The notes under the pieces: generated by a model
The model's input: only the letters and a program-made list of their open reading frames with translations
Told to the model about the DNA's origin: nothing
The model's database searches: none
Shown: positions 51,863-60,192 of the stretch, piece by piece
Layout of the letters: every line of letters begins with the position of its first letter
Position numbering within the stretch: the stretch's first letter is position 1
Position numbers and translations under genes: made by a program
Assembly: GCA_020636215.1 (NCBI GenBank)
Contig: JACJYG010000007.1
Coordinates: 62,001-126,000 of the forward strand
Length of the DNA stretch: 64,000 nt
Source: Lewinellaceae bacterium
GTDB taxonomy: Bacteria > Bacteroidota > Bacteroidia > Chitinophagales > Saprospiraceae
Direction: 5' to 3'

Positions 51863-53884
51863 ATGTCGAAAAGCAGTAAAAAGATCAGGCAACAGCCGGC
51901 AGCAACGCCCCAACCCAAAGCCGCAGAGGGCTTGAGGGGCTTTCCCGCCTGGTTCAGCAATACCAGGACGATGCAATGGATGCTCTTTGCCTTCAGCTTT
52001 CTGCTCTACGCCAATACACTTTTCCACGATTACGCCCTCGACGACGCCATCGTCGTTTATGATAACATGTTCGTACAGGATGGCCTGTCGGGTATTCCCG
52101 GTATTCTGTCCAAGGATACCTTTTTCGGTTTTTTTAAAGAAGAAGGCAAGGCCAACCTGGTCGCCGGCGGCCGCTATCGCCCTTTGACATTGGTAATGTT
52201 CGCCCTGGAGCACCAGTTGTTCGGGAAGTCGCCCTTTGTTGGGCATCTCGTCAACGGCCTGTTGTATGGCCTGACGACAATGGTGTTGTACCTGCTCTTG
52301 TTGCAACTGTTCCGCCCATCGCAAGGGCAGGCGCGGGCTTATTTTATCGCTTTTGCCGCCAGCCTGTTATTTGCCGCCCATCCCATTCATACCGAGGTGG
52401 TGGCGAATATCAAAGGGCGCGATGAAATAGTGGCGCTGCTGGGCAGCCTGGCGGCGCTGTATTTTTCGCTGAGGGCGTATTTTGAGAAAAAACCGCTCTT
52501 GAATATTTGGGCGGGCGTCGTCTTTTTCCTGGGTTTAATGTCCAAGGAAAATGCCATTACCTTCCTCGCAGTGGCGCCTTTGGCCTATTACTTTTTTACC
52601 AAGGCCAGCCCGGGGAAGATCGTCCGGCAAAGCCTGCCGCTGGTAGCAGGCGCCGCGGTTTTTCTCGTCATTCGCTACGCAGTGATGGGGTGGGGCATCG
52701 GCGAGCCGGTCCGGGAGATGATGAACAACCCCTTCATTAAGCTGGTGGGGAACCAATATGTGGACTTCACCGGGGCCGAACGCCTGGCGACGGTCCTCTA
52801 TACCCTTGGCAAGTACGTGCAGTTATTGTTCTTTCCATTGGTGCTCACCCATGATTACTATCCCCGGCAGATTAGCGTAATGAATTTCAGCGATTGGGGC
52901 GTTCTGCTGAGCCTGCTGGTTTACCTGGCCCTGCTGGCCTATGCCCTGCTGCGGCTGCCCAAGAAAGACCCCATCAGTTTTGCCATTCTATACTTTCTGG
53001 CCACCCTTTCTATTGTTTCCAACCTTTTGTTCCCCATCGGGACCCACATGGCGGAGCGCCTGATATTCATGCCATCGGTGGGCTTCTGCCTGGCCCTGGC
53101 CATTCTGGGTTTCCGCTGGGCCGCCCGGCAGGCAGGCGAGGGGAAACCACTGGCCTACCGTCATTTTTCGATGGTGCTGGCGGTGCTGGCCGTTGTCACC
53201 GTAGCCTTCTCCGGCAGAACGCTCCTGCGCAACATGGCCTGGAAAGATAATTACACGCTTTTTACTACCGATATCGCCCATTCCCCCAACAGCGCCAAGC
53301 TACAGAACGCTGTAGGCGGTGAGCTTATCACCCAATCCGCCAAAGAAGAGAACGCTGCTCAGCGCCCGGCCATGCTCAAAGAAGCCATTGGCCATCTGGA
53401 AAAGGCGCTGGCCATTCATCCCAATTACAAAAATGCCTACTTGCTGATGGGCAACGCCTATAACTACTTGCAGGAGTACGAAAAATCGATCGATGCCTAC
53501 AACAAAGCGCTGGCCATAGATCCCAACTACGCCGATGCCCGCCGCAACCTGGGCATCACCTATCGCGATGCCGGCCGATACTATGGCGAAACTAAAAACG
53601 ACCTGCCCCAGGCGCTCACTTACCTCAATAAAGCCTACGAAATACTGCCAAAAGATTATGACGTACTCCGGTTGCTGGGTGTAGCCTATGGCGTCAATCA
53701 AAATCCGACGCTGGCTATGGAGTATTTTACACTGGCCAGCCAGCAGGCGCCGGAAAATGCAGAGGCCTGGTGGAACCTCAGCCTGGCTCACAGCCAGCTC
53801 GGCAATACTGCCCTGGCGGAGCAATACCGCAAAAAGGCGGCGGAACTGGACCCGAAGTATGGCGTGCAGATGCAGGGGCAATAG
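51863..53884 (+). CDS. multi-pass membrane protein with TPR tail (TMTC/DUF1736-like)
   Basis: A 673-aa protein. ATG 51863 (MSKSSKKIRQQPAATPQPKA) is preferred over GTG 51800. About ten membrane segments spread over ~35-470. The first loop contains a DD motif (DYALDDAIVVYDNMF) and later HPIHTEVVANIKGRDE, the pattern of GT-C-type TMTC glycosyltransferases. The C-terminal ~200 residues are TPR repeats (KNAYLLMGNAYNYLQEYEKS; ADARRNLGITYRDAG). It may transfer mannose or another sugar to exported proteins; this is inferred from family resemblance only. Complete, followed by a 12-bp repeat array. Confidence 0.82.
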   Translation: MSKSSKKIRQQPAATPQPKAAEGLRGFPAWFSNTRTMQWMLFAFSFLLYANTLFHDYALDDAIVVYDNMFVQDGLSGIPGILSKDTFFGFFKEEGKANLVAGGRYRPLTLVMFALEHQLFGKSPFVGHLVNGLLYGLTTMVLYLLLLQLFRPSQGQARAYFIAFAASLLFAAHPIHTEVVANIKGRDEIVALLGSLAALYFSLRAYFEKKPLLNIWAGVVFFLGLMSKENAITFLAVAPLAYYFFTKASPGKIVRQSLPLVAGAAVFLVIRYAVMGWGIGEPVREMMNNPFIKLVGNQYVDFTGAERLATVLYTLGKYVQLLFFPLVLTHDYYPRQISVMNFSDWGVLLSLLVYLALLAYALLRLPKKDPISFAILYFLATLSIVSNLLFPIGTHMAERLIFMPSVGFCLALAILGFRWAARQAGEGKPLAYRHFSMVLAVLAVVTVAFSGRTLLRNMAWKDNYTLFTTDIAHSPNSAKLQNAVGGELITQSAKEENAAQRPAMLKEAIGHLEKALAIHPNYKNAYLLMGNAYNYLQEYEKSIDAYNKALAIDPNYADARRNLGITYRDAGRYYGETKNDLPQALTYLNKAYEILPKDYDVLRLLGVAYGVNQNPTLAMEYFTLASQQAPENAEAWWNLSLAHSQLGNTALAEQYRKKAAELDPKYGVQMQGQ

Positions 53885-53915
53885 CCGGGGAAATGGTTAT
53901 ATTGTTGGGCGGTGC

Positions 53916-53951
53916 CCAGGGCGATATCCAGGGCGATATCCAGGGCGATGC
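53916..53951. repeat. 12-bp array CCAGGGCGATAT
   Basis: Three direct 12-bp units starting at 53916, 53928 and 53940, the last ending GATGC. With GCCCTGGGG that follows it can also fold into a hairpin. Confidence 0.8.
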
Positions 53952-53959
53952 CCTGGGGT

Positions 53960-54090
53960 ATGGTGCATTTGCCCTTCAGGCAAAGTGGGGGCTCCGCCGG
54001 GTGGATATACATTTGCCTTTCAGGCAAAGTCTCGACGCGGCCACATAAGGGTATAAACCAGGATTGTGCTACTTGGGGGGTTAGCCCCGG
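53960..54090 (+). repeat. dispersed repeat shared with 21886-21990
   Basis: Contains GCCCTTCAGGCAAAGTGGGG and CATAAGGGTATAAACCAGGA, matching the other copy in order. It also holds an internal second CCTTTCAGGCAAAGT. Confidence 0.6.
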
Positions 54091-54158
54091 ATTCCCGTAT
54101 TGCTGTATTGTTGAGGGGGGAGAAGGATAGGATTGAACATCAAAAAAGGTAAACCGAC

Positions 54159-57143
54159 ATGAAAGAGAGACGGCTTTTGTTACCTGTACTAACGGCTATT
54201 CTGGCCATGGCGTCGGCATTCTATGTGCCGGTTGGCTATGGCGGGCCCTCTTCCGAGCAGCAATGGGTGGATTCGGTGTATAACGCCATGACGGAAGGGG
54301 AACGCCTCGGGCAGCTTTTTATGATCCGGGCGCATTCCGACCTGGGGCCGGACCATATTGAAAAGGTCAAGGCTCAGATCGAAAAATACCATGTGGGCGG
54401 CTTGTGCTTTTTCCAGGGAACCCCGGAAAAGCAAGTGGAGCTGATTAACCAATACCAGCAAATGGCCCGCCCGGTGCCCTTGCTGGTCGGCATCGATGGC
54501 GAATGGGGCCTGGGTATGCGTATGAAAAACAGCACCATTAGTTTTCCCAAGCAGCTGATGCTTGGCGCCATTCAGGATAACCGGCTGCTGTACGATATGG
54601 GCAGGGAAATTGCCCGGCAGATGCGCCTGGTGGGGGTCAATATCAACTTTGCCCCGGTAGCGGATGTCAACAACAACCCGGCCAACCCGGTCATTAACAC
54701 CCGTTCCTTTGGAGAAGGGCGGTACAATGTAGCGGTGAAAAGCTATATGTACGCCAAAGGCATGCAGGACAATGGCATCCTCGCCTGCGCCAAGCACTTT
54801 CCTGGCCATGGCGATACCGACGTGGATTCTCATCTCGACCTGCCCGTCATTACCCACAGCCGCGAACGGCTCGACAGCATCGAACTCTTCCCTTTCCGCC
54901 TGTTGTCGCAGTATGGCATCGGCAGCATGATGGTCGCTCACCTGAACGTGCCTGCTCTTGATAACCGGGAAAACCGCCCCACCACTTTATCATACAATAC
55001 CGTAACGAAGCTGCTCAAAGAGGAGATCGGTTTCGAAGGGCTTATCCTCACTGACGCCCTGGAAATGAAAGGGGTGACCAAATACTTCCGCAGCGGGCAG
55101 GTGGAAGCCGAGGCCTTGTTGGCCGGCAATGACATGTTGCTGTTGCCCGAAGACATGGAGGCCTCTCTGGCGGAGATCAGAAGATACATTGCCGAGGGCC
55201 AGATCAGCTGGGAGCGGGTGGCATACAGCGTCAAAAAGATCCTGCGGGCCAAGTACCGCCTGGGGCTTACCCATTTTTCACCCTTACCGCTTGACAGCCT
55301 TCGAAAAGAATTAAACGCCCCGCAGGCGATAGCCCTGAAGCGCGAGTTGATTGCCAATTCCCTTACCCTGGTGCGCAACCGCAATGGGCTCATCCCGTTC
55401 CAGCAACTCGATACTTTGCAACTGGCCTCCCTCGCAATAGGCGCCAGTAAGCAAACCCCGTTTCAGGAGCGCCTGCTGGCTTACCAGAAAATGCCTGTCC
55501 TGCAAGTAGGCCGCGACATCTCCTCCGCCAAAAGCCAGGAACTGATCCAGCGCCTGAAAAGCGCCGATGCCGTAGTGGCCAGCCTCCACGATATGAGCGG
55601 CAAAGCGAGTGACAACTGGGGTGTTACGCCGGGAATGCTCAGCTTCCTGCGCGCCCTGAACCGCCAAACCAAGGTAGTGCTGGTGGTATTCGGCAACCCC
55701 TACAGCCTGAGCAATTTTGATGAAATGGAGTGGGTGCTGGAATCCTACGACGAAGACCCCATTACCCAGGACTTGTCCGCCCAGGCGCTGTTTGGCGCTA
55801 TCCCATTGCGCGGGCGCCTGCCGGTGACAGCTTCGGCGCGCAGCAGCTTCGAAACCGGCGTCTTTACGCGCCAGGTTTCCCGCTTCGGCTATGCGCCACC
55901 GGCTTCTATCGGCTTAGACAGCAGCACGATGGCCAAAATCGATGAGATTGCCGGCAATGCCATCGATGCCAAGGCGACGCCCGGCTGTGTGGTGCTGGTG
56001 GCTAAAGAGGGCCAGGTCGTTTATGAAAAGGCTTTCGGCTACCATACCTACCGCAATCGGGAACCCATGCGGACCGACGACCTCTTTGATCTGGCATCCC
56101 TTACCAAGATCACGGCCACCACACTGGCGGTAATGAAACTCTACGAGGAAGGTAAGATCAGCCTGGACACCCCCATTGTGCGCTATCTGCCCGAATTGCA
56201 GGGCACGAATAAAGCGGATATGGTGCTGCGCGACATCATGGCCCACCGCGCCGGCCTGGAAGGCTGGATCCCTTTTTACAAACAGACCATGACTACGCGC
56301 CGCCGCAAAGTGCGCCAACGGCCGGAGTATTACCGCCAAAGTGAAGAAAAAGGCTACACAATCCCGGTGGCCAATCACCTTTTTTTACGGGACGATTTCG
56401 AAGAAAAGATCTGGCAAGAGATCTATGATTCGAAGGTGAGCGCCAGCCGCAATTATGAGTATAGTGACCTGGGCTTTTATCTCATCGCCCGGATGGTAAA
56501 ACAGCTTAGCGGGCAACCGCTGGACGAATATGTAGCTTCCAACTTCTATCGGCCATTAGGGCTGGAAGCCACCACTTACAACCCCTGGAAGCATTTCCCT
56601 CTAAGCCGCATCGCGCCTACTGAGCGCGACAACTATTTCCGCCTGCAAACGGTGCAGGGCTATGTGCACGACATGGGCGCCGCCATGCTGGGTGGCGTGA
56701 GCGGCCATGCCGGCCTGTTCGCCACCGCCCACGACGTAGGGGTGATCATGCAAATGCTGCTCAATGGCGGGGCCTATGGCGGCCATCAGTACCTGCAGCC
56801 CGCCACGATTCATGAATTCACCACCCGCCACCCCAGGGAAACGCGCCGGGGCCTGGGTTTTGATATGCCACAACTCGACCCCAAGAAATGGATCAACCTG
56901 CCGGCTGCCGCCTCGGAAAATACTTTTGGCCACACCGGTTTCACCGGCACCTGCGCCTGGGTTGACCCCGACAAGCAGTTGGTGTATGTCTTCCTCTCCA
57001 ACCGCACCTACCCCTCCATGAATAACTACAAATTGAACAAACTCAAAACGCGCCGCCGTATCCTGAGCACTGTCTATGAGGCGCTGGATAATTTCCCGGC
57101 CTTCGGGGAAGATGCGGAAAAGGATGGCCTGGTCTACAGGTGA
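54159..57143 (+). CDS. GH3 beta-N-acetylhexosaminidase fused to a class C beta-lactamase-like serine hydrolase
   Basis: A 994-aa exported fusion. The N-terminal ~400 residues are a NagZ-type GH3: KHFPGHGDTDVDSH (His217/Asp219 acid/base dyad) and nucleophile Asp299 in LTDALEM. A short alpha/beta GH3 C-domain follows to ~580. The last ~400 residues are a serine hydrolase of the AmpC/esterase class with SLTK (Ser647-Lys650), YSD (768-770) and HTG (925-927). The pair suggests removal of GlcNAc and trimming of the stem peptide from muropeptides during peptidoglycan recycling. The signal-like start (LLPVLTAILAMASAF) places it in the periplasm. This fusion is known in Bacteroidota. Confidence 0.93.
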   Translation: MKERRLLLPVLTAILAMASAFYVPVGYGGPSSEQQWVDSVYNAMTEGERLGQLFMIRAHSDLGPDHIEKVKAQIEKYHVGGLCFFQGTPEKQVELINQYQQMARPVPLLVGIDGEWGLGMRMKNSTISFPKQLMLGAIQDNRLLYDMGREIARQMRLVGVNINFAPVADVNNNPANPVINTRSFGEGRYNVAVKSYMYAKGMQDNGILACAKHFPGHGDTDVDSHLDLPVITHSRERLDSIELFPFRLLSQYGIGSMMVAHLNVPALDNRENRPTTLSYNTVTKLLKEEIGFEGLILTDALEMKGVTKYFRSGQVEAEALLAGNDMLLLPEDMEASLAEIRRYIAEGQISWERVAYSVKKILRAKYRLGLTHFSPLPLDSLRKELNAPQAIALKRELIANSLTLVRNRNGLIPFQQLDTLQLASLAIGASKQTPFQERLLAYQKMPVLQVGRDISSAKSQELIQRLKSADAVVASLHDMSGKASDNWGVTPGMLSFLRALNRQTKVVLVVFGNPYSLSNFDEMEWVLESYDEDPITQDLSAQALFGAIPLRGRLPVTASARSSFETGVFTRQVSRFGYAPPASIGLDSSTMAKIDEIAGNAIDAKATPGCVVLVAKEGQVVYEKAFGYHTYRNREPMRTDDLFDLASLTKITATTLAVMKLYEEGKISLDTPIVRYLPELQGTNKADMVLRDIMAHRAGLEGWIPFYKQTMTTRRRKVRQRPEYYRQSEEKGYTIPVANHLFLRDDFEEKIWQEIYDSKVSASRNYEYSDLGFYLIARMVKQLSGQPLDEYVASNFYRPLGLEATTYNPWKHFPLSRIAPTERDNYFRLQTVQGYVHDMGAAMLGGVSGHAGLFATAHDVGVIMQMLLNGGAYGGHQYLQPATIHEFTTRHPRETRRGLGFDMPQLDPKKWINLPAAASENTFGHTGFTGTCAWVDPDKQLVYVFLSNRTYPSMNNYKLNKLKTRRRILSTVYEALDNFPAFGEDAEKDGLVYR

Positions 57144-58508
57144 TCAGGGCTATTGCAAGGGGGGGAGGCTATTTCAAAGTTACAGCGGTCCTTTCGCGTA
57201 ACGAAAGGGCGACTTCATCCTCCCCTTGAAGGCAGCTTGGTGAAGCCAGAGGCGCTACCTCAAAGTGTGGGAGCCTTATGCTCTTTGCTTCTTCGCCTAG
57301 AAGAAAATTCTTTCGCCCTTTTGAGGGCAAAAGGGCCAAAACCCTTGTACCAGCCAATGCGGCGCGGACAGGCTGATTTGCTTCGTATGCCAAAGTACAG
57401 GCCATTGCCCGTAAGGTTCGGGCTTACCCTTTTCCCAGGCACTGTGCAGTATGCTCAAGCTAAAAAGCTGAGCATGGAGAATATGCTCATTGGCAATTGT
57501 CCTTGCATGAAGTAGTAGTATTGCTCTCGAATATGCTCATTGGCAATTGTCCTGCAAGGCGCACCTCCGCCCTCCTGGTTTTACCGCCCTTGGTTTTACC
57601 ATCGATTTTGTCATCTGGTACTTGTCAGGAAGGTAGTGAGGGAAAAGGGTGTTTAAGGCCGCTTTGGCTGCCCCAATCCTGGCAATCGCCGAGTAGCGCC
57701 TCAGAGCCAATGGATAAATCCTTAGCGGCCACAAACGCCCTTTTTTCCGTCACGAAGCAGCCCTGGCAAAGCCTTAGAAGAAAAAGCTGTTTCCTGCACT
57801 GAAGGGCAGAAAATGTGCCTTGGCGGTTTCATCCCAAGAGCAGGCAACAGATAAGAGCTATGGAATCCGGCACTTTTGGCGAAGGGCCGGTACTTAAGCC
57901 CCAGCACTGAAACCGGCACAGCACCTTGAAAAAGGGCAAAACAGAACCATAAGGGTATCCGATTGAGCTCCGTATCCGAAGCACCTAGGGTTGAGTCGCC
58001 GCATAAGGATTTTCCGGCGTTTTCCCGACCTGCCGGTACGGGACAGGTTTGGCCCTTTTTTGCGCTTCAAATCGACGGAGGAGATTCACGAGCACCATTA
58101 AAAACAACAAAATGGCAGCGAGTAAAAAAGGGCGAAGAGCTTCCTCGAAGCGAAGCAGAAAAAGATTATACACAAGGACCCAGGGGAAATTCCTAACCAC
58201 CAAGGGCTACGCTTGGAAACAGGGCTGCGATAGCGGCGCTCGCTTAAGAAGCAGCAGCCTGTGAGAAGTAGGCCTCGCCTTACGCGAAAGCACCGTTTCA
58301 GGGTTAACGTTAGCTACCGTTCCAGCGTTGGACAAAAGCCGGAACCCGGAACAGGGTGGCCGGAATATCAGTGCTGCATACACCTTCAGGGTACTCACGA
58401 GGTGGCTCGCTTTGATTTTTCTATAGTTCAGCCGCCCCGTGACTTTCCAATTAAACCTTTCATCACTTAGCCAGTCACAGTCACATTTGTAACTTAAAAA
58501 AGACATGA
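57144..58508. other. 1.36-kb stretch without a recognisable gene
   Basis: Open frames (57153-57515 +; 57985-58203 -; 58049-58264 +) show no family signature. Structural features seen: CCTTTCG-cgtaa-CGAAAGG near 57193, and a perfect 25-bp direct repeat at 57479-57503 and 57529-57553. A CCTGCCGGTACGGGACAGG palindrome lies at ~58030, alongside several other small hairpins. I looked for tRNA, tmRNA, RNase P RNA and SRP RNA signatures and found none. It may hold an unrecognised RNA or decayed sequence. Confidence 0.45.
57479..57553. repeat. 25-bp perfect direct repeat, 50-bp spacing
   Basis: GAATATGCTCATTGGCAATT plus GTCCT at 57479-57503 and again at 57529-57553. It lies inside the gene-free stretch. 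Confidence 0.85.
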
Positions 58509-59678
58509 ATGAAAAGGTTAACTGCAGCTTTAATGATTTTAATCACATTGGCCTCCTGCAAAAAAGAGAGCGTAGCGCCACAAGGCCCGTCTGCGAGTGA
58601 ATTGGATCTTCCCGAAACGCCATACGATTATATTAGCATTAATCTCCCGGCCCATCTTACAACCAATGTTCTTTTGGGGCCTGGCCAAAATGCTGCGGTT
58701 GATAATGATAATACGCCTGCGACAAATCCAACGACAAATGAAGGGGCTACACTTGGCAGAGTACTTTTTTATGATAAAAAGTTGAGCGCCAATGGCTCCA
58801 TATCCTGTGCTTCCTGCCACAAGCAGGAAAATGGATTTTCCGACAATGCGCAACTTAGTTTAGGATTCGAAGGAGGCACGACAAGAAGGCATTCCATGTC
58901 TTTGATCAATGCGAAATGGTATGGAAGAGGCCGTTTTTTTTGGGATGAGCGGGCGCAGACATTGGAAGCCCAGGTATTAATGCCATTTCAGGACCCGGTT
59001 GAAATGGGCATGACGTTGGACGAAGTGGTAAGTACGGTTCAGGAACAATCCTATTATCCTCCGCTTTTTGAAGATGCATTTGGAACAGCAGAAATCAATT
59101 CCGGCCGGATTGCCGAGGCTTTAGCTCAATTTGTAAGAAGCATTGTAAGTGTTGACAGCAAATATGATGAAGGCAGGCAACAAGTAAGCATTCCAACCAC
59201 CGACTTTCCAAATTTCAGCGCAAGCGAGAATAATGGCAAACGGCTATTCTTCCTGCCCGTCAGCCTTGGCGGCGGCGGCTGTATCGGATGTCATTCTACA
59301 GAAGCCTTTGTAAATCCGGATAATGGAACAACAAATAACGGATTGGACGCATCATCGGCCGATGATTTAGGCGTTTTTGAGGCGATCAACAACCCGGCTT
59401 TTTTAGGGACTTTCAAGGTTCCTTCCTTAAAAAGCATAGCCCTGACCGCTCCGTATATGCATGACGGAAGATTCAGCACACTGGAAGAAGTAGTAGAACA
59501 CTACAATAGCGGCATCCAGGATCATCCAAATTTAGGAAATGCTTTAAGGGATGCTAATGGACAGCCTGTCCGCCTGAATTTCACCGAACAGGAGAAGGCG
59601 GATCTGGTAAACTTTCTCAAGGCCTTAACGGATGATGAGCTTACGAATGATGTCCGGTTCAGTGACCCGTTCAACTAG
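58509..59678 (+). CDS. di-haem cytochrome c peroxidase / MauG-like lipoprotein
   Basis: A 389-aa exported lipoprotein (LITLASC, Cys17). Two haem motifs: CASCH (100-104) and CIGCH (258-262). LGRVLFYDKKLSANGSISCA and APYMHDGRFSTLEEVVEHYN are typical of the bacterial di-haem peroxidase family. It either reduces peroxide with electrons from small cytochromes or modifies a protein; no partner gene is adjacent. Codon use is a little more AT-rich than the neighbours. A REP-type repeat block follows. Confidence 0.92.
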   Translation: MKRLTAALMILITLASCKKESVAPQGPSASELDLPETPYDYISINLPAHLTTNVLLGPGQNAAVDNDNTPATNPTTNEGATLGRVLFYDKKLSANGSISCASCHKQENGFSDNAQLSLGFEGGTTRRHSMSLINAKWYGRGRFFWDERAQTLEAQVLMPFQDPVEMGMTLDEVVSTVQEQSYYPPLFEDAFGTAEINSGRIAEALAQFVRSIVSVDSKYDEGRQQVSIPTTDFPNFSASENNGKRLFFLPVSLGGGGCIGCHSTEAFVNPDNGTTNNGLDASSADDLGVFEAINNPAFLGTFKVPSLKSIALTAPYMHDGRFSTLEEVVEHYNSGIQDHPNLGNALRDANGQPVRLNFTEQEKADLVNFLKALTDDELTNDVRFSDPFN

Positions 59679-59726
59679 ATCACCCAGGCTTCCCTGGGAA
59701 TCAATAAAAAACGTTCGTGAGGGACT

Positions 59727-59756
59727 CCGCCTTCGCCTGGCTTCGGCGGACAGGGT
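59727..59756 (-). repeat. 30-bp palindromic insert in a REP hairpin loop, copy 3 (inverted)
   Basis: Reverse complement identical to 14499-14528. It interrupts the hairpin GGGACtgcGTCCC (uninterrupted at 13587-13599 and 14591-14603) between GGGACT and CCGTCCC. Confidence 0.85.
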
Positions 59757-59935
59757 CCGTCCCGAAACGGCTAAACCTGCAAGTCCCTGACTTGCGAATT
59801 GCTGGCCTGCCCATCCACGCCAGTCGGTAGTGCCGCGGGGAAAAAATCAATATTTTCTTTTTCCAAGCTTGCCATAGAGCCTCGAGAACTCAGGGCGTAA
59901 TAGGAAATTACACCCTGAGAGCCGGGCGGTCAGTG

Positions 59936-60034
59936 GATGTCAGGGTACAGTTTCCCACTGTGCCCTGACTTATCTGAGAAAAACCCAGACCCCTTCCCTC
60001 GGGCTTTATTAATTCTTAACCCGCAGCACTAGAA
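59936..60034 (+). repeat. dispersed GTCAGGG hairpin element, copy 2
   Basis: Short-loop version of 51527-51692: GTCAGGGTACAG pairs with CTGTGCCCTGAC, then CTTATCTGAGAAAAACCCAG and TTATTAATTCTTAACCCGCA as in copy 1. Confidence 0.75.
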
Positions 60035-60068
60035 CTGGCTCGTTATTCCGCATCGAGACGGACCCAGT

Positions 60069-60104
60069 CCGCCGTAGCATGGCATAGGCGGGCAGCCATT
60101 CAAC
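60069..60104 (+). repeat. direct repeat left of Fic gene
   Basis: CCGCCGTAGCATGGCATAGG then CGGGCAGCCATTCAAC. A near copy lies right of the Fic gene at 61205-61241. Internally palindromic (CCGCC/GGCGG). Confidence 0.8.
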
Positions 60105-60137
60105 ATGCCATATCATCCTTACAGATAAGCAGCGAGC

Positions 60138-60168
60138 TTGAAAAGCTGAATCAATTAAGCTATATTTG
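60138..60168 (+). promoter_or_regulatory. Bacteroidota-type promoter of the Fic gene
   Basis: TTG at 60138-60140, a 20-bp spacer, then TATATTTG at 60161-60168. This is the full TTG-N19-21-TAnnTTTG consensus. The start codon is at 60192, so the leader would be only ~15-20 nt. Confidence 0.7.
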
Positions 60169-60192
60169 ATAGTATCAAATGATAGTATCAAA
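60165..60192 (+). promoter_or_regulatory. tandem palindromic operator over the Fic start
   Basis: TTTGATAgTATCAAA (60165-60179) is a perfect odd palindrome, and the 13-bp unit TGATAGTATCAAA is repeated exactly at 60167-60179 and 60180-60192. It overlaps the -7 element and the A of the start codon. Such a site would block both transcription and initiation. Confidence 0.7.

Larger units (their letters stand above)
59679..60160. repeat. REP-type hairpin block without transposase
   Basis: Contains GTTCGTGAGGGACT..GTCCCGAAACGGCTAAA, GCAAGTCcctGACTTGC, CGCCAGTCGGTAGTGCC, and GTTATTCCGCATCGAGACGG, all as in the RAYT blocks at 13.5 and 14.4 kb. Also includes insert copy 3 (59727-59756), the GTCAGGG element copy 2 (59936-60034), and the CCGCC..GGCGG repeat at 60069-60104. 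Confidence 0.8.

Noticed and set aside
58111..58261. Basic peptide (MAASKKGRRASSKRSRKRLY...) as a ribosomal protein such as L34
   Set aside because: Basic by chance; it does not match L34 or any other ribosomal protein I know, and the surrounding frame is not gene-like.
57144..58508. tmRNA, RNase P RNA or SRP RNA
   Set aside because: No tag-peptide frame with Ala-Ala end, no CCA-type acceptor end, no GAGGAAAGTC core and no SRP GGAAG..AGCAG loop found.
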